Assembly (NCBI RefSeq): GCF_021353235.1
Contig: NZ_JAJTWT010000003.1
Span: 310,001-374,000 of the forward strand
From: Pelomonas caseinilytica
Lineage (GTDB): Bacteria > Pseudomonadota > Gammaproteobacteria > Burkholderiales > Burkholderiaceae_C
Direction of reading: 5' to 3'
DNA length: 64,000 nt
The notes beneath the pieces are model-generated. The model was not told the DNA's origin. It worked only from the letters and a program-made list of their open reading frames with translations, and did no database searches. This document shows, in pieces, positions 8,152 to 15,250 of the stretch; the first letter of the stretch is position 1, and every line of letters starts with the position of its first letter. Made by a program: the position numbers and the translations under genes.

Positions 8152-9419
8152 CCGCGAAGCGGGTTTAACTTGGCTGAAGCCAAGTTAGCCTTCGCCGAAA
8201 GGGAGGCATGGCCTCTGGCCCTGCCTCCCTTTTCGGCCCAGGTGCGGGTCCAGCGGATCTGCATCACCCGCATCACGCCCAGCATCAGCACCGCGAGCAC
8301 CGCGAAGACGACGAAGCCCCAGAGGTAGGTGCCGGCGTACTGCTTGGACAGGCCCATCAGGTTGGGCACCAGGCCGCCGCCAAGGGCGCCGATCTCGCCG
8401 ATCATCGAACCGGCCACGGCCGTCGCCGCCGGCCAGCGCAGCGGCACCAGTTGGAAGAGGGCGCCGTTGCCTGCGCCCAGGGCCGCGAAGCAGACGATGA
8501 GCAGCAGCGTCGTCAGCGCCAGCGAACTGCCCGCCAGCCCGACCGCCGCCAGGCTCACGGCCACGACGACGAGCACGAGGGTCAGCATGTTGACGCCGCC
8601 CCAGCGGTCCGACATCCAGCCGCCGGCCACCCGCACCGCCGCGCCCATGAAGGCCGCCAGCATGGTCAGCTGGCCGGCCTGCACCTTGGAGACGCCGAAC
8701 TGGTCGTGGTAGTAGGTGGGCAGGAAGGTGGTGAGGCCGATGAAGCCGCCGAAGGTCACGCCGTAGATGAGGCTGAAGGCCCAGCCGTCCTTCTCGAACA
8801 GGCAGGCCACGTGCTCGCGCAGCGAGGCGTGGGCATCCACGTCCGGCGGCTCCTTGGCGAACAGCACCATCACCACCATGGGCACGAGGATGGCCGCCGC
8901 CGCGAAGGCATAGACCGTCTGCCAGCCGAAGGCCTGGGCCAGCGGCGGGGCCACGAGCACCGACACCGCCGTGCCGACGTTGCCCGCGCCCACCAGGCCC
9001 ATGGCCAGGCCCTTGTACTGCGGCGGGAACCAGCCCGCGCCCAGGCTCAGGGCCACGCCGAAGCTCGCACCGGCGATGCCCAGCAGCACGCCCATCGCGA
9101 GCAGGTCGTCGTAGCGTTTCACCATGAAGAAGCCGTAGAGCATGGCCACGGCGATCAGGCTCATCTCGACGAGGGTGGCGTTCTTGCGGCCGATGTACTG
9201 CGACAGCACGCCCAGCGGGAAGCGCATCAGCGCGCCGGCCATGATGGGGATGGACAGCATCAGCCCCTTCTGCGCCGGGCTCAGCTGGAAGGATTCGCTG
9301 ATGAAGGGCGCCAACGCGCCGTTGAGCACCCAGATGCAGCAGGAGAACGCGAAATACAGGAAGGCGGCGAACAGCGTGGGGCTGTGGCCGGCGCGTTTGA
9401 AGTTTTGCAGGGCAGACAT
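8142..9419 (-). CDS. narK: Nitrate/nitrite transporter, NarK/NasA family (MFS)
   Basis: This is a twelve-helix inner-membrane major facilitator carrying nitrate and/or nitrite. The 425-residue product has both nitrate signature motifs, GAGNVGTAVSVLVAPP and GSMIGEIGALGGGLVPN, and the substrate arginines in ALMRFPLG and AAVRVAGG. In this context it probably imports nitrate for NasA. The last ~30 residues (KGGRARGHASLSAKANLASA...) are encoded by hairpin repeats at 8167-8229 and do not look like family sequence. The gene has its own sigma-54 promoter and a structured leader, and diverges from the ANTAR regulator. Confidence 0.93.
   Translation of the reverse strand: MSALQNFKRAGHSPTLFAAFLYFAFSCCIWVLNGALAPFISESFQLSPAQKGLMLSIPIMAGALMRFPLGVLSQYIGRKNATLVEMSLIAVAMLYGFFMVKRYDDLLAMGVLLGIAGASFGVALSLGAGWFPPQYKGLAMGLVGAGNVGTAVSVLVAPPLAQAFGWQTVYAFAAAAILVPMVVMVLFAKEPPDVDAHASLREHVACLFEKDGWAFSLIYGVTFGGFIGLTTFLPTYYHDQFGVSKVQAGQLTMLAAFMGAAVRVAGGWMSDRWGGVNMLTLVLVVVAVSLAAVGLAGSSLALTTLLLIVCFAALGAGNGALFQLVPLRWPAATAVAGSMIGEIGALGGGLVPNLMGLSKQYAGTYLWGFVVFAVLAVLMLGVMRVMQIRWTRTWAEKGGRARGHASLSAKANLASAKLNPLRGRP
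8167..8229. repeat. Two perfect hairpins inside the 3' end of narK
   Basis: AACTTGGC-TGAA-GCCAAGTT (8167-8186) and GGGAGGC ... GCCTCCC (about 8202-8229) are back-to-back inverted repeats. They lie within the last ~30 codons of narK and look like extragenic repeat units that became coding when the original stop was lost. Confidence 0.7.
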
Positions 9420-9505
9420 CGGAGGCTCGCTGGGCTGGCAGCCGCGCGCCCGCGCCGACCCACCGGTCGCGTGCCAGGGCGGCGCGGACTTCGCGGTGGA
9501 AGGGC

Positions 9506-9525
9506 GGCCCGCACCATTGCGGGCC
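9506..9525 (-). promoter_or_regulatory. Candidate ANTAR-protein RNA target hairpin in the narK leader
   Basis: On the narK RNA strand the bases read GGCCCGC-AATGGT-GCGGGCC, a perfect 7-bp stem with a six-base loop that has A at position 1 and G at position 4. This is the loop signature bound by ANTAR antiterminators. It starts about 4 bases after the predicted start at 9528. Known ANTAR targets have two such hairpins, and I could not find a convincing second one, so the call is tentative. Confidence 0.5.
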
Positions 9526-9538
9526 CACGCTCGATACT

Positions 9539-9554
9539 TGCAAGGCCCGTGCCC
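9539..9554 (-). promoter_or_regulatory. Sigma-54 promoter of narK
   Basis: The minus strand reads GGGCACGGGCCTTGCA, matching the RpoN consensus at all defined positions except the first T, with GG-N10-GC spacing. The -12 C at 9540 predicts transcription from 9528 and a leader of about 110 bases before the narK ATG at 9419. Confidence 0.8.
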
Positions 9555-9569
9555 GCGCTAACGCGTTGG

Positions 9570-9585
9570 TTGGCGTGTTTCTTGC
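9570..9585 (+). promoter_or_regulatory. Sigma-54 promoter of the ANTAR-PilJ gene
   Basis: TTGGCGTGTTTCTTGC has GG at 9572-9573 and GC at 9584-9585 (ten bases between), predicting a start at 9597 and a 17-base leader before ATG 9614. It is back-to-back with the narK promoter, only 15 bp away, so the two may share activator binding. Confidence 0.72.
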
Positions 9586-9613
9586 GCCGTTTTGGGGCGC
9601 GTACCCAATTGCC

Positions 9614-10870
9614 ATGTCCGACACCTCCGTCTCACCCGAGCTTCCCGAGAAGCCAACGCTGTTCTGCTCTCCCGCCGAGCCCCCGCAGGGCGCCGATCTG
9701 CGTGCCCTTGGCTGGTCGCTGTGCACCATTCCCGATCTCGCTCAGGCCGCACCCGATTCGGGCCTGGGCCTGCTCTGGTGCCCTGGCCGCACCGCCTTGG
9801 CGCAGTGGCTGCACCCCGACCGGGCCTGGGCCTTGCCGGCCGTGCTGCTGTCGCCGGCACCCGAGCCGGCCGAGCGCCAGGCCCTGCTGGCGCGGGGCGC
9901 GCTGGCCTGGCTGCCGGCCGACGTCGACGCCGCGCAGCTCGCCGCCACCCTGTCGTGGGTGCTGGACCTGGCTGCCCAACTGCGGGCACGCGACAGCGCC
10001 GTGCAGGCCAAGCTGGAAGAGCGCAAGTGGACGGAGCGGGCCAAGGGCCTGCTGATGCAGGCGCGCGGCATCGACGAGGCGGCGGCCTTCGCCCTGCTGC
10101 GCAACACGGCCATGCAGACCCAGGCCAAGCTGCCCGACGTGGCCCGCGGTGTCGTGCACACCAGCGAGCTCGGCGAGGCCCTGGAGCGGGCCGGTGCCCA
10201 GCGCATGCTGAGCCAGCGCATGGTCAAGCTGCAGGCCCTGCGCCAGTGGCCGCGGCTGACGCCGCCCGAGCGCCGCGAGGCGCAGGCGCTGCTGGACGGC
10301 TCGATCGAGCGGGTCAACGCCAACCTGGCGCGGCTGGCCGAGCTCCTGCGCCAGGAGTTCGCGCAGGAGCAGGCAGCGGTTTCCGGCGCCTGGGCTCAGC
10401 TCGAGGCGGCGCTTTCCACCCGCCAGCCCGACCTGGCCCGCAGCGACCGCGCGGCCCAGCGCCTGCTGGAGACGAGCGAGGTCCTGGTGGCCCGGTTGTC
10501 CGAACGCGCCGGCCAGCGGCCGGTCGGCCTGCTGGCGCAGGTGACGCGGCTGCGGCTGTTGAGCCAGCGCCTGGCCAAGGAGGGCCTGCTCGCCCAGGTG
10601 TTGCCCGGGCATGACGTCAGCGGCCTGGCCGCGGGGCTGGACGAATTCATCAAGGCCTACGACGAGGTCCGCGCCGCCCCCCTGGCCGGCCCGGCCCTGC
10701 AACCGGCCTTCGCGGCGGTGGACGAGGCCTGGCTGGTGCTGCTGCGCGGGCTGCGGGTGGAGCAGGGGGATGCCGTGCAACGGATGCACCAGGGGAGCGA
10801 GCGGTTGCTGCAGGCGCTGGAGGACTTGATCCGGGCGTTGCAGGGGTCGTTGCAGTTGATCTTGGGGTGA
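9614..10870 (+). CDS. ANTAR-domain regulator fused to a PilJ-like nitrate-sensing region
   Basis: This is a 418-residue soluble protein. Residues 1-115 resemble a receiver fold but lack an obvious phosphorylatable aspartate. Residues about 130-182 form an ANTAR RNA-binding domain (KWTERAKGLLMQARGIDEA...). The remainder is helical and PilJ-like, with AGAQRMLSQRM at 193-203 and RLLSQRLAKEGL near 315-326. ANTAR proteins such as NasR and NasT bind leader hairpins and prevent early termination when nitrate is present. Here sensor and antiterminator are on one chain, unlike the separate NasS-NasT pair. There is no signal peptide, so it would sense cytoplasmic nitrate or nitrite. The likely target is the divergent narK leader. 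Confidence 0.85.
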   Translation: MSDTSVSPELPEKPTLFCSPAEPPQGADLRALGWSLCTIPDLAQAAPDSGLGLLWCPGRTALAQWLHPDRAWALPAVLLSPAPEPAERQALLARGALAWLPADVDAAQLAATLSWVLDLAAQLRARDSAVQAKLEERKWTERAKGLLMQARGIDEAAAFALLRNTAMQTQAKLPDVARGVVHTSELGEALERAGAQRMLSQRMVKLQALRQWPRLTPPERREAQALLDGSIERVNANLARLAELLRQEFAQEQAAVSGAWAQLEAALSTRQPDLARSDRAAQRLLETSEVLVARLSERAGQRPVGLLAQVTRLRLLSQRLAKEGLLAQVLPGHDVSGLAAGLDEFIKAYDEVRAAPLAGPALQPAFAAVDEAWLVLLRGLRVEQGDAVQRMHQGSERLLQALEDLIRALQGSLQLILG

Positions 10871-10929
10871 GGTTGGGTGCCCGGTGGGCGTGCTTTTGCG
10901 TCAAGCTTTTGCGGCTCGGTGCGTTGGTT

Positions 10930-11505
10930 GTGGGAGGGCTTTTGCTGAGAGCCTTTGCAACTCGGTGCACCGCCGCGGGAATCCGCCCCGCGAGGGCGGG
11001 TAACTTTCTTCTGTCGGCGCCAGAAGAAAGTCACCAAAGAAGAGGCGCTCTAAATCCGGCGCCCTGATGCGTTGAACGACGAGAAGCGCCTCGAGGCGAC
11101 CCGCTGCGCTCTCGCCGCTGTCCCTGTGCCGAGCACCACAAATCGAACCTTCACGCCGGTTAACGCCGGCTGCACGCCGGGCTCACCAATGAAGGCACCA
11201 CTCGCCACGACGCGCCGCCCGAGCGGCGCTTGGCTTGCTTGGATTTCGACTCGTGAGCACGGCGTGCAGCCGCGCGTTAGGCGGCCATGCGGCGCGATGG
11301 ATGGCGCCCGGGATAGGGACAGCGGCGAGAGCGAAGCGGGTCGCTTGTAGCCCGGGCTGAGCTTCAAGCGCGCCGGGGTGCTCGCTTTAAGGCGCCTCTT
11401 CTTTGGTGACTTTCTTCTGGCGCCGACAGAAGAAAGTTACCCGCCCTCGCGGGGCGGATTCCCGCGGCAGTGCAGAGAGTCGCAAAGGCTCTCAGCAAAA
11501 GCGGC
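10930..11505. repeat. Long nested palindromic extragenic element, copy 1
   Basis: This stretch (10871-11594 has no credible gene) is a large imperfect palindrome. The outer arms of ~75 bases (about 10939-11013 and 11427-11502) are nearly exact complements. Inside them sit identical 11-bp-stem hairpins ACTTTCTTCTG/CAGAAGAAAGT (11003-11031 and 11409-11437), then 29-base arms (11096-11124 against 11316-11344, 28 of 29 matching), then a 125 bp core. It lies between the convergent ANTAR and kinase genes. A second copy lies at 36.4-37.0 kb. Open frames across it (..VTFFWRRQKKVT..) are spurious. Confidence 0.88.
11158..11282 (+). repeat. attC-like core of the nested element, copy 1
   Basis: GGTTAAC (11158-11164) and GTTAGGC (11276-11282) bound a 125 bp imperfect palindrome (CGGCTGCACGCCG ... 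CGGCGTGCAGCCG). GTTAGGC fits the attC core GTTRRRY exactly; the left box differs from RYYYAAC at one position. The central hairpin is GCGCCG-CCCGAG-CGGCGC (11212-11229). No integrase gene is seen in the window. Confidence 0.5.
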
Positions 11506-11594
11506 CAACAACAGCACCGAGTCGAAAGGCACGGGCAAAAGCCAACACCCTGCTCATCGGCGTCGCCAGCCGCACGCCGCAGCCCCTCAGCCCC

Positions 11595-14459
11595 TCACCC
11601 CCGCCGCCTCGCCAACGCCCCCTCCAACCGCCGCAGCGGCCCCTGCCGGTAGTCGCTGCTCCTCGGCTGCGCCGCGAAGGCGCGGCGTGCCAGTTCGGCC
11701 TGTTGTCGTGCGGTGTCCGCGTCGCCGAGGGACAGGGCGCACAGCCCCGTCACGCCGTGCACGCGGGCGAGGTCTGTGTCCAGCGGGTCGTCGCGGGTGC
11801 GTGCCGCCAAGGCCAGGCTCTGCTGGAGGTCGGCCAGGCCCTCGGGCGAGGGCTTGAGGGCGCAGCGCGCTTCGCCGCGCAGGGCCAGGGCCACCTGGGC
11901 GTCGTAACGGCTGACGCGATCCTCCCCCGGCTTGAGCATCGCGGCAGGCAGCGTCGCCAGCGCCTCGGCCGGACGCCCCGCGTCCAGCAGCACCCGGGCC
12001 CGGGCGGCGGTCACCATGTCGGCATAACGGTTCGGGTTGGCGCTGCCCTCGCCGCGCACGGGCGGGAAGGCGGGCGCCCCGTCCAGCAGGGCCAGCGCCT
12101 CGGAGGTGCGGCCGGCGGCGGAGAGGTTCAGCGCCGCCGACATGTACTGGAAGGCCGTCACCGGGTTCCGGGCATAGCCGCCGTCGATGCGGGCCTGCAG
12201 CGCCATCCGGTAGAAGCGGTCCGCGTCGTCGTGCCGGCCCACGGCCTCGTAGATCTCGCCCAGGGTATGGCCCAGGCGCAGCCGCTCCGGCGGCGTGCGC
12301 GCATCGGCTTCCAACGCGCCGCGGCTGCGTTCGATGAGGGGCAGGGCGTCGGCGATGTCGCCCTTGCGGGCCAGCACCGTGGCCTCGTACAGGTCCAGGG
12401 GCGCGGTGATCTCGTCGGGCAGGGCCTGGCCCCGCGCCGCCAGGCGTTCGCGGCTGGCGCGGATGGTGGCCAGGGCCTCGTCGGCGCCGATCTGGAAATA
12501 GCCGGTGTAGCGGGCCGTCGCCATCCGCGCCGCCACGAGGGCGGAGCGCACGGCATGGGCGCCGCCCAGCCGGTCCAGTGTGGCCAGGGCGGCATCGAGC
12601 TGGGCCTGCAGCGCCGGGCCCTGCGATGCGGGCAGCAGGGCCTCGGCGGTGGCCAGGCGCAGGGCGACCAGGTCCAGCGAGTTCGGGCCGGCCGCGGCGA
12701 GCGCGGTGGACACGGCCCGCTGCAGCATCGGCAAGGCCTCGTCGCGGCGGTTCTCGGCCAGCAGCAGTCGGCCGCGCAGTGACTGCGTCCAGGCCGCGGG
12801 CAGGCTGCCGCTGCGCACCCGGCGCTCCAGGGCCTCCAGGCGCGGGGCCGCCTCGGTGAAGCGGTGGCGGGCGACGAGGCTGCGCAGCAGCAGCAGCTCG
12901 GCGTCGATGTCGCTGGGCTGCTGTTCGAGCGCATGCCGGGCGCTGGCCTCGGCACCGTCGGGATCGCGGGCGTCGAGCTGGGCGGAGGCCTGCTGGCGCC
13001 AGGCCTTGGCGCGCTCGGCGGCCGAGGCCGGCGCGTCCTGCAGCGCGGCCAGGCGGCGCACGCCGATCTCGGCCGCCAGCCGCGGCGCGCCCATGTCGGC
13101 GAGCAACTGGCTGAGGCCGGCGTACATCTCGGCGCGCGCGGCGGGCTCGAAGCGCGGTTCGATGAGGGCGGTGCTGCGGGCCAGCAGGGCGGAGGACGTC
13201 TGCCCCGCCGCCGAGGCCGCCGTCTGCAGCTTGAAGACCTCGGCGACGAAGGCCCGGGCGGCCTGCTCTCGCTCGCTGGCCGCGGCAGCCCGCTGGCCCT
13301 GGACGACGACGACACCGGCGCCCACGGCCAGCACCAGCAGCACGCCGCCGGCCGCCGCGACGGCGCGACGGTGGCGGCGGCCGGCGGGACCGAGCCGCTG
13401 CTGCTCGCGCTCGAGCGCGGCGGCGAAGGCGGCGGCGTCGGGTGGGCGGCGGGCGGGGTCGGGTGAGAGCGCCTGCAGCAGCAGGGCGTCCAGCGGGCCG
13501 CGCAGCGCGCGCCGGCGCGCCGGGTCGCTGCAGCGCTCGCTGGGCGGGCGCGGCGGCGTCGCGTCGGCGGCGCCGGCGCGCCCGTGGGGCAGCTCGCCGC
13601 ACAGCAGCTCGTAGGCCATCACGCCCAGCGAGTAGACGTCGCTGGCCTCGGTGGCCTGGCCGCCGGCCAGTTGCTCGGGGGCCGCGTGGGCCGGCGTCAG
13701 GCCGGCCGAAGAGGGCGAGGCCGAAGAGGCCTGCGAAGACGAGGCGGCCGGCGACGCACCGCGCTGGCGCACCGTGGCGATGCCGAAGTCGAGCAGCCGC
13801 GGCGTGCCGTCGGCGGCGATGAGGACGTTGCCGGGCTTGAGGTCGCGGTGGATCACGCCCTGGGCGTGGGCATGCGCCACGGCACGGGCCACCTGGGCCA
13901 GCAGGCCGAGCTGGGCCGGCAGGTCGAGGTGGCGGGCGTGGACGTTCAGCGGCTGGCCGGCCACGAGTTCCATGGCCAGATAGGGGCGGCCCTGGTCGTC
14001 CAGGCCAGCGTCGTAGAGGCGCGCGATGTGGGGGTGCTCCAGCCGCGCCGCGATGCGCAACTCGCCGGCCAGGCGCTCGGCCAGGGTGGGGTCGCCGCGG
14101 CGGCTGCGGCGCGGCAGCTTGAGCGCCACTTCGCGCTCGTAGACGCCGTCGGCCCGTTCGGCCCGCCAGACGCTGCCCATGCCGCCGCGGCCGATCTCCT
14201 CGATGAGCCGCCAGGGGCCGACGTGGTCGCCGGGCGCGGCCGGCGCCTCCTCGCGCGCCGCCAGCCTGGGCAGCGTGGCGAAGGCGCTGCCGCTGTCGTC
14301 GAGGTGCTCGTGGTCGGCCAGCATGCGGGCCAGCTCCTCGCGCCAGCGCGGGTTGTCCACGGCGGCCAGCCAGGCGGCGCGCTGCGGTGCCGGCAGGTCC
14401 AGGGCCTCGTCCAGCAGGCGGCTGAGGGCGAGGAGGTCGGCGGGGGTCAGGGAGGACAT
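11595..14459 (-). CDS. Transmembrane Ser/Thr protein kinase with long TPR-like C-terminal region
   Basis: The 954-residue product has a Hanks-type kinase at residues 84-350: a glycine loop GRGGMGSVW, lysine K114 in VALKL, HRDLKPGN with D206, and DFG with D224. A single transmembrane helix at about 366-388 follows. The remaining 560 residues are alanine/leucine-rich helical repeats resembling TPRs, probably periplasmic. I chose ATG 14459 (MSSLTPADLL) over an upstream GTG at 14483. An ECF sigma factor gene lies just upstream on the same strand, a pairing often seen for the TIGR02999-like sigma group, so the two probably form a signalling unit. The signal is unknown. Confidence 0.88.
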   Translation of the reverse strand: MSSLTPADLLALSRLLDEALDLPAPQRAAWLAAVDNPRWREELARMLADHEHLDDSGSAFATLPRLAAREEAPAAPGDHVGPWRLIEEIGRGGMGSVWRAERADGVYEREVALKLPRRSRRGDPTLAERLAGELRIAARLEHPHIARLYDAGLDDQGRPYLAMELVAGQPLNVHARHLDLPAQLGLLAQVARAVAHAHAQGVIHRDLKPGNVLIAADGTPRLLDFGIATVRQRGASPAASSSQASSASPSSAGLTPAHAAPEQLAGGQATEASDVYSLGVMAYELLCGELPHGRAGAADATPPRPPSERCSDPARRRALRGPLDALLLQALSPDPARRPPDAAAFAAALEREQQRLGPAGRRHRRAVAAAGGVLLVLAVGAGVVVVQGQRAAAASEREQAARAFVAEVFKLQTAASAAGQTSSALLARSTALIEPRFEPAARAEMYAGLSQLLADMGAPRLAAEIGVRRLAALQDAPASAAERAKAWRQQASAQLDARDPDGAEASARHALEQQPSDIDAELLLLRSLVARHRFTEAAPRLEALERRVRSGSLPAAWTQSLRGRLLLAENRRDEALPMLQRAVSTALAAAGPNSLDLVALRLATAEALLPASQGPALQAQLDAALATLDRLGGAHAVRSALVAARMATARYTGYFQIGADEALATIRASRERLAARGQALPDEITAPLDLYEATVLARKGDIADALPLIERSRGALEADARTPPERLRLGHTLGEIYEAVGRHDDADRFYRMALQARIDGGYARNPVTAFQYMSAALNLSAAGRTSEALALLDGAPAFPPVRGEGSANPNRYADMVTAARARVLLDAGRPAEALATLPAAMLKPGEDRVSRYDAQVALALRGEARCALKPSPEGLADLQQSLALAARTRDDPLDTDLARVHGVTGLCALSLGDADTARQQAELARRAFAAQPRSSDYRQGPLRRLEGALARRRG

Positions 14460-14504
14460 GCGTTCTCCATGGCGCCTGGCCACATCCGCTGACGATGAAA
14501 CGTG

Positions 14505-14600
14505 GGCCGGCGCCGGGCCGCTCCCAAGGCGGCCCGCGGGCGATGTGCTCGCGGCTCCATGCCGCGAGCATCGCCGCTCCCTCGGGGGGCGGACCAGACA
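14505..14600. repeat. GCGATG..CATCGC hairpin repeat, copy 1
   Basis: It lies in the 186 bp gap between the sigma factor and kinase genes. The main hairpin (14540-14574) has GCGATGTGCTCGCGGC facing GCCGCGAGCATCGC. It is preceded by a CGGGCCGC/GCGGCCCG stem and followed by CCCTCGGGGGGCGG. The same unit occurs at 54527-54561. It may dampen or end transcription between the two genes. Confidence 0.75.
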
Positions 14601-14645
14601 CGCGCCGCGTTCAGCGCGCGGGGTTGGGCCGGGGGCAGACTCATT

Positions 14646-15185
14646 TCAGCGCAAGAGGGACAGCAGCATGAGACGGGCCTTGTCCCAGTCGCGGCGCACG
14701 GTGCGTTCGGTCAGCCCCAGGGCCGCCCCGATCTCGGCCTCGGTGTAGCCGCCGAAGTAGCGCATCTCCACGACCTGGGCCAGGCGCGGCTCGGCGGCCT
14801 GCAGGTCGGCCAGGGCTTCGTGCAGGCGCAGCACGACGTCGTGGCTTTCCGGCGCCTGGCCCTCGATGCGGGTGTCCAGCGTCATGGACTCCGAGCCGGC
14901 CCGCCGCAGGGTGTCGACGATGTACTCGCGCATCACCCGGGCCGCGTAGGCGAAGAACTCGCCCCGGCTTTCCGGCCTGAGCCGGTCGCCCCGGGCCAGG
15001 CGCAGATAGCTCTCGTGCACGAGCAGCGTCGTGTGCAGCCCGCCGGCGTTGCCGCCGCCGTCGCGCAGGCGGGCCCGCGCCAGCTCCCGGAGAGCCGGGT
15101 AGGCGGCGGCGAACAGGGCGTCGCGCGCACCGGGCTCGCCGGCGTTGACGCGGTGGATCAGCGTGTCGACCTCATCCTCTTGCAT
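14646..15185 (-). CDS. ECF-type RNA polymerase sigma factor
   Basis: The 179-residue product has region 2 (HESYLRLARGDR, FFAYAARVMREYIVDTLRR) and a region 4 helix-turn-helix near the C-terminus (YFGGYTEAEIGAALGLTERTV). The histidine-rich start of region 2 and the LHTTLLVHE sequence are typical of the sigma group annotated TIGR02999 that is linked to Ser/Thr kinases instead of a classical anti-sigma factor. No anti-sigma gene is present; the kinase downstream is the obvious candidate partner. I start at ATG 15185 (MQEDEVD). Confidence 0.88.
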   Translation of the reverse strand: MQEDEVDTLIHRVNAGEPGARDALFAAAYPALRELARARLRDGGGNAGGLHTTLLVHESYLRLARGDRLRPESRGEFFAYAARVMREYIVDTLRRAGSESMTLDTRIEGQAPESHDVVLRLHEALADLQAAEPRLAQVVEMRYFGGYTEAEIGAALGLTERTVRRDWDKARLMLLSLLR

Positions 15186-15250
15186 GCCGGCATCTTGCCG
15201 CAAGTCGGCCCCTCGGCGCCCCAGGGAAAACAGGCCCTAAGCTTGCACTC

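Noticed and set aside
9486-9500. Second ANTAR hairpin CGCG-AAGTC-CGCG after the first
   Set aside because: The loop has five bases, not six, and lacks G at position 4, so it does not meet the ANTAR target rule.
11096-11344. Active integron
   Set aside because: No integrase gene or cassette array is present; only the attC-like shape is supported.
10871-11594. Open frames encoding VTFFWRRQKKVT-like peptides
   Set aside because: They lie wholly inside a palindromic repeat, occur on both strands and are the repeat read in frame.
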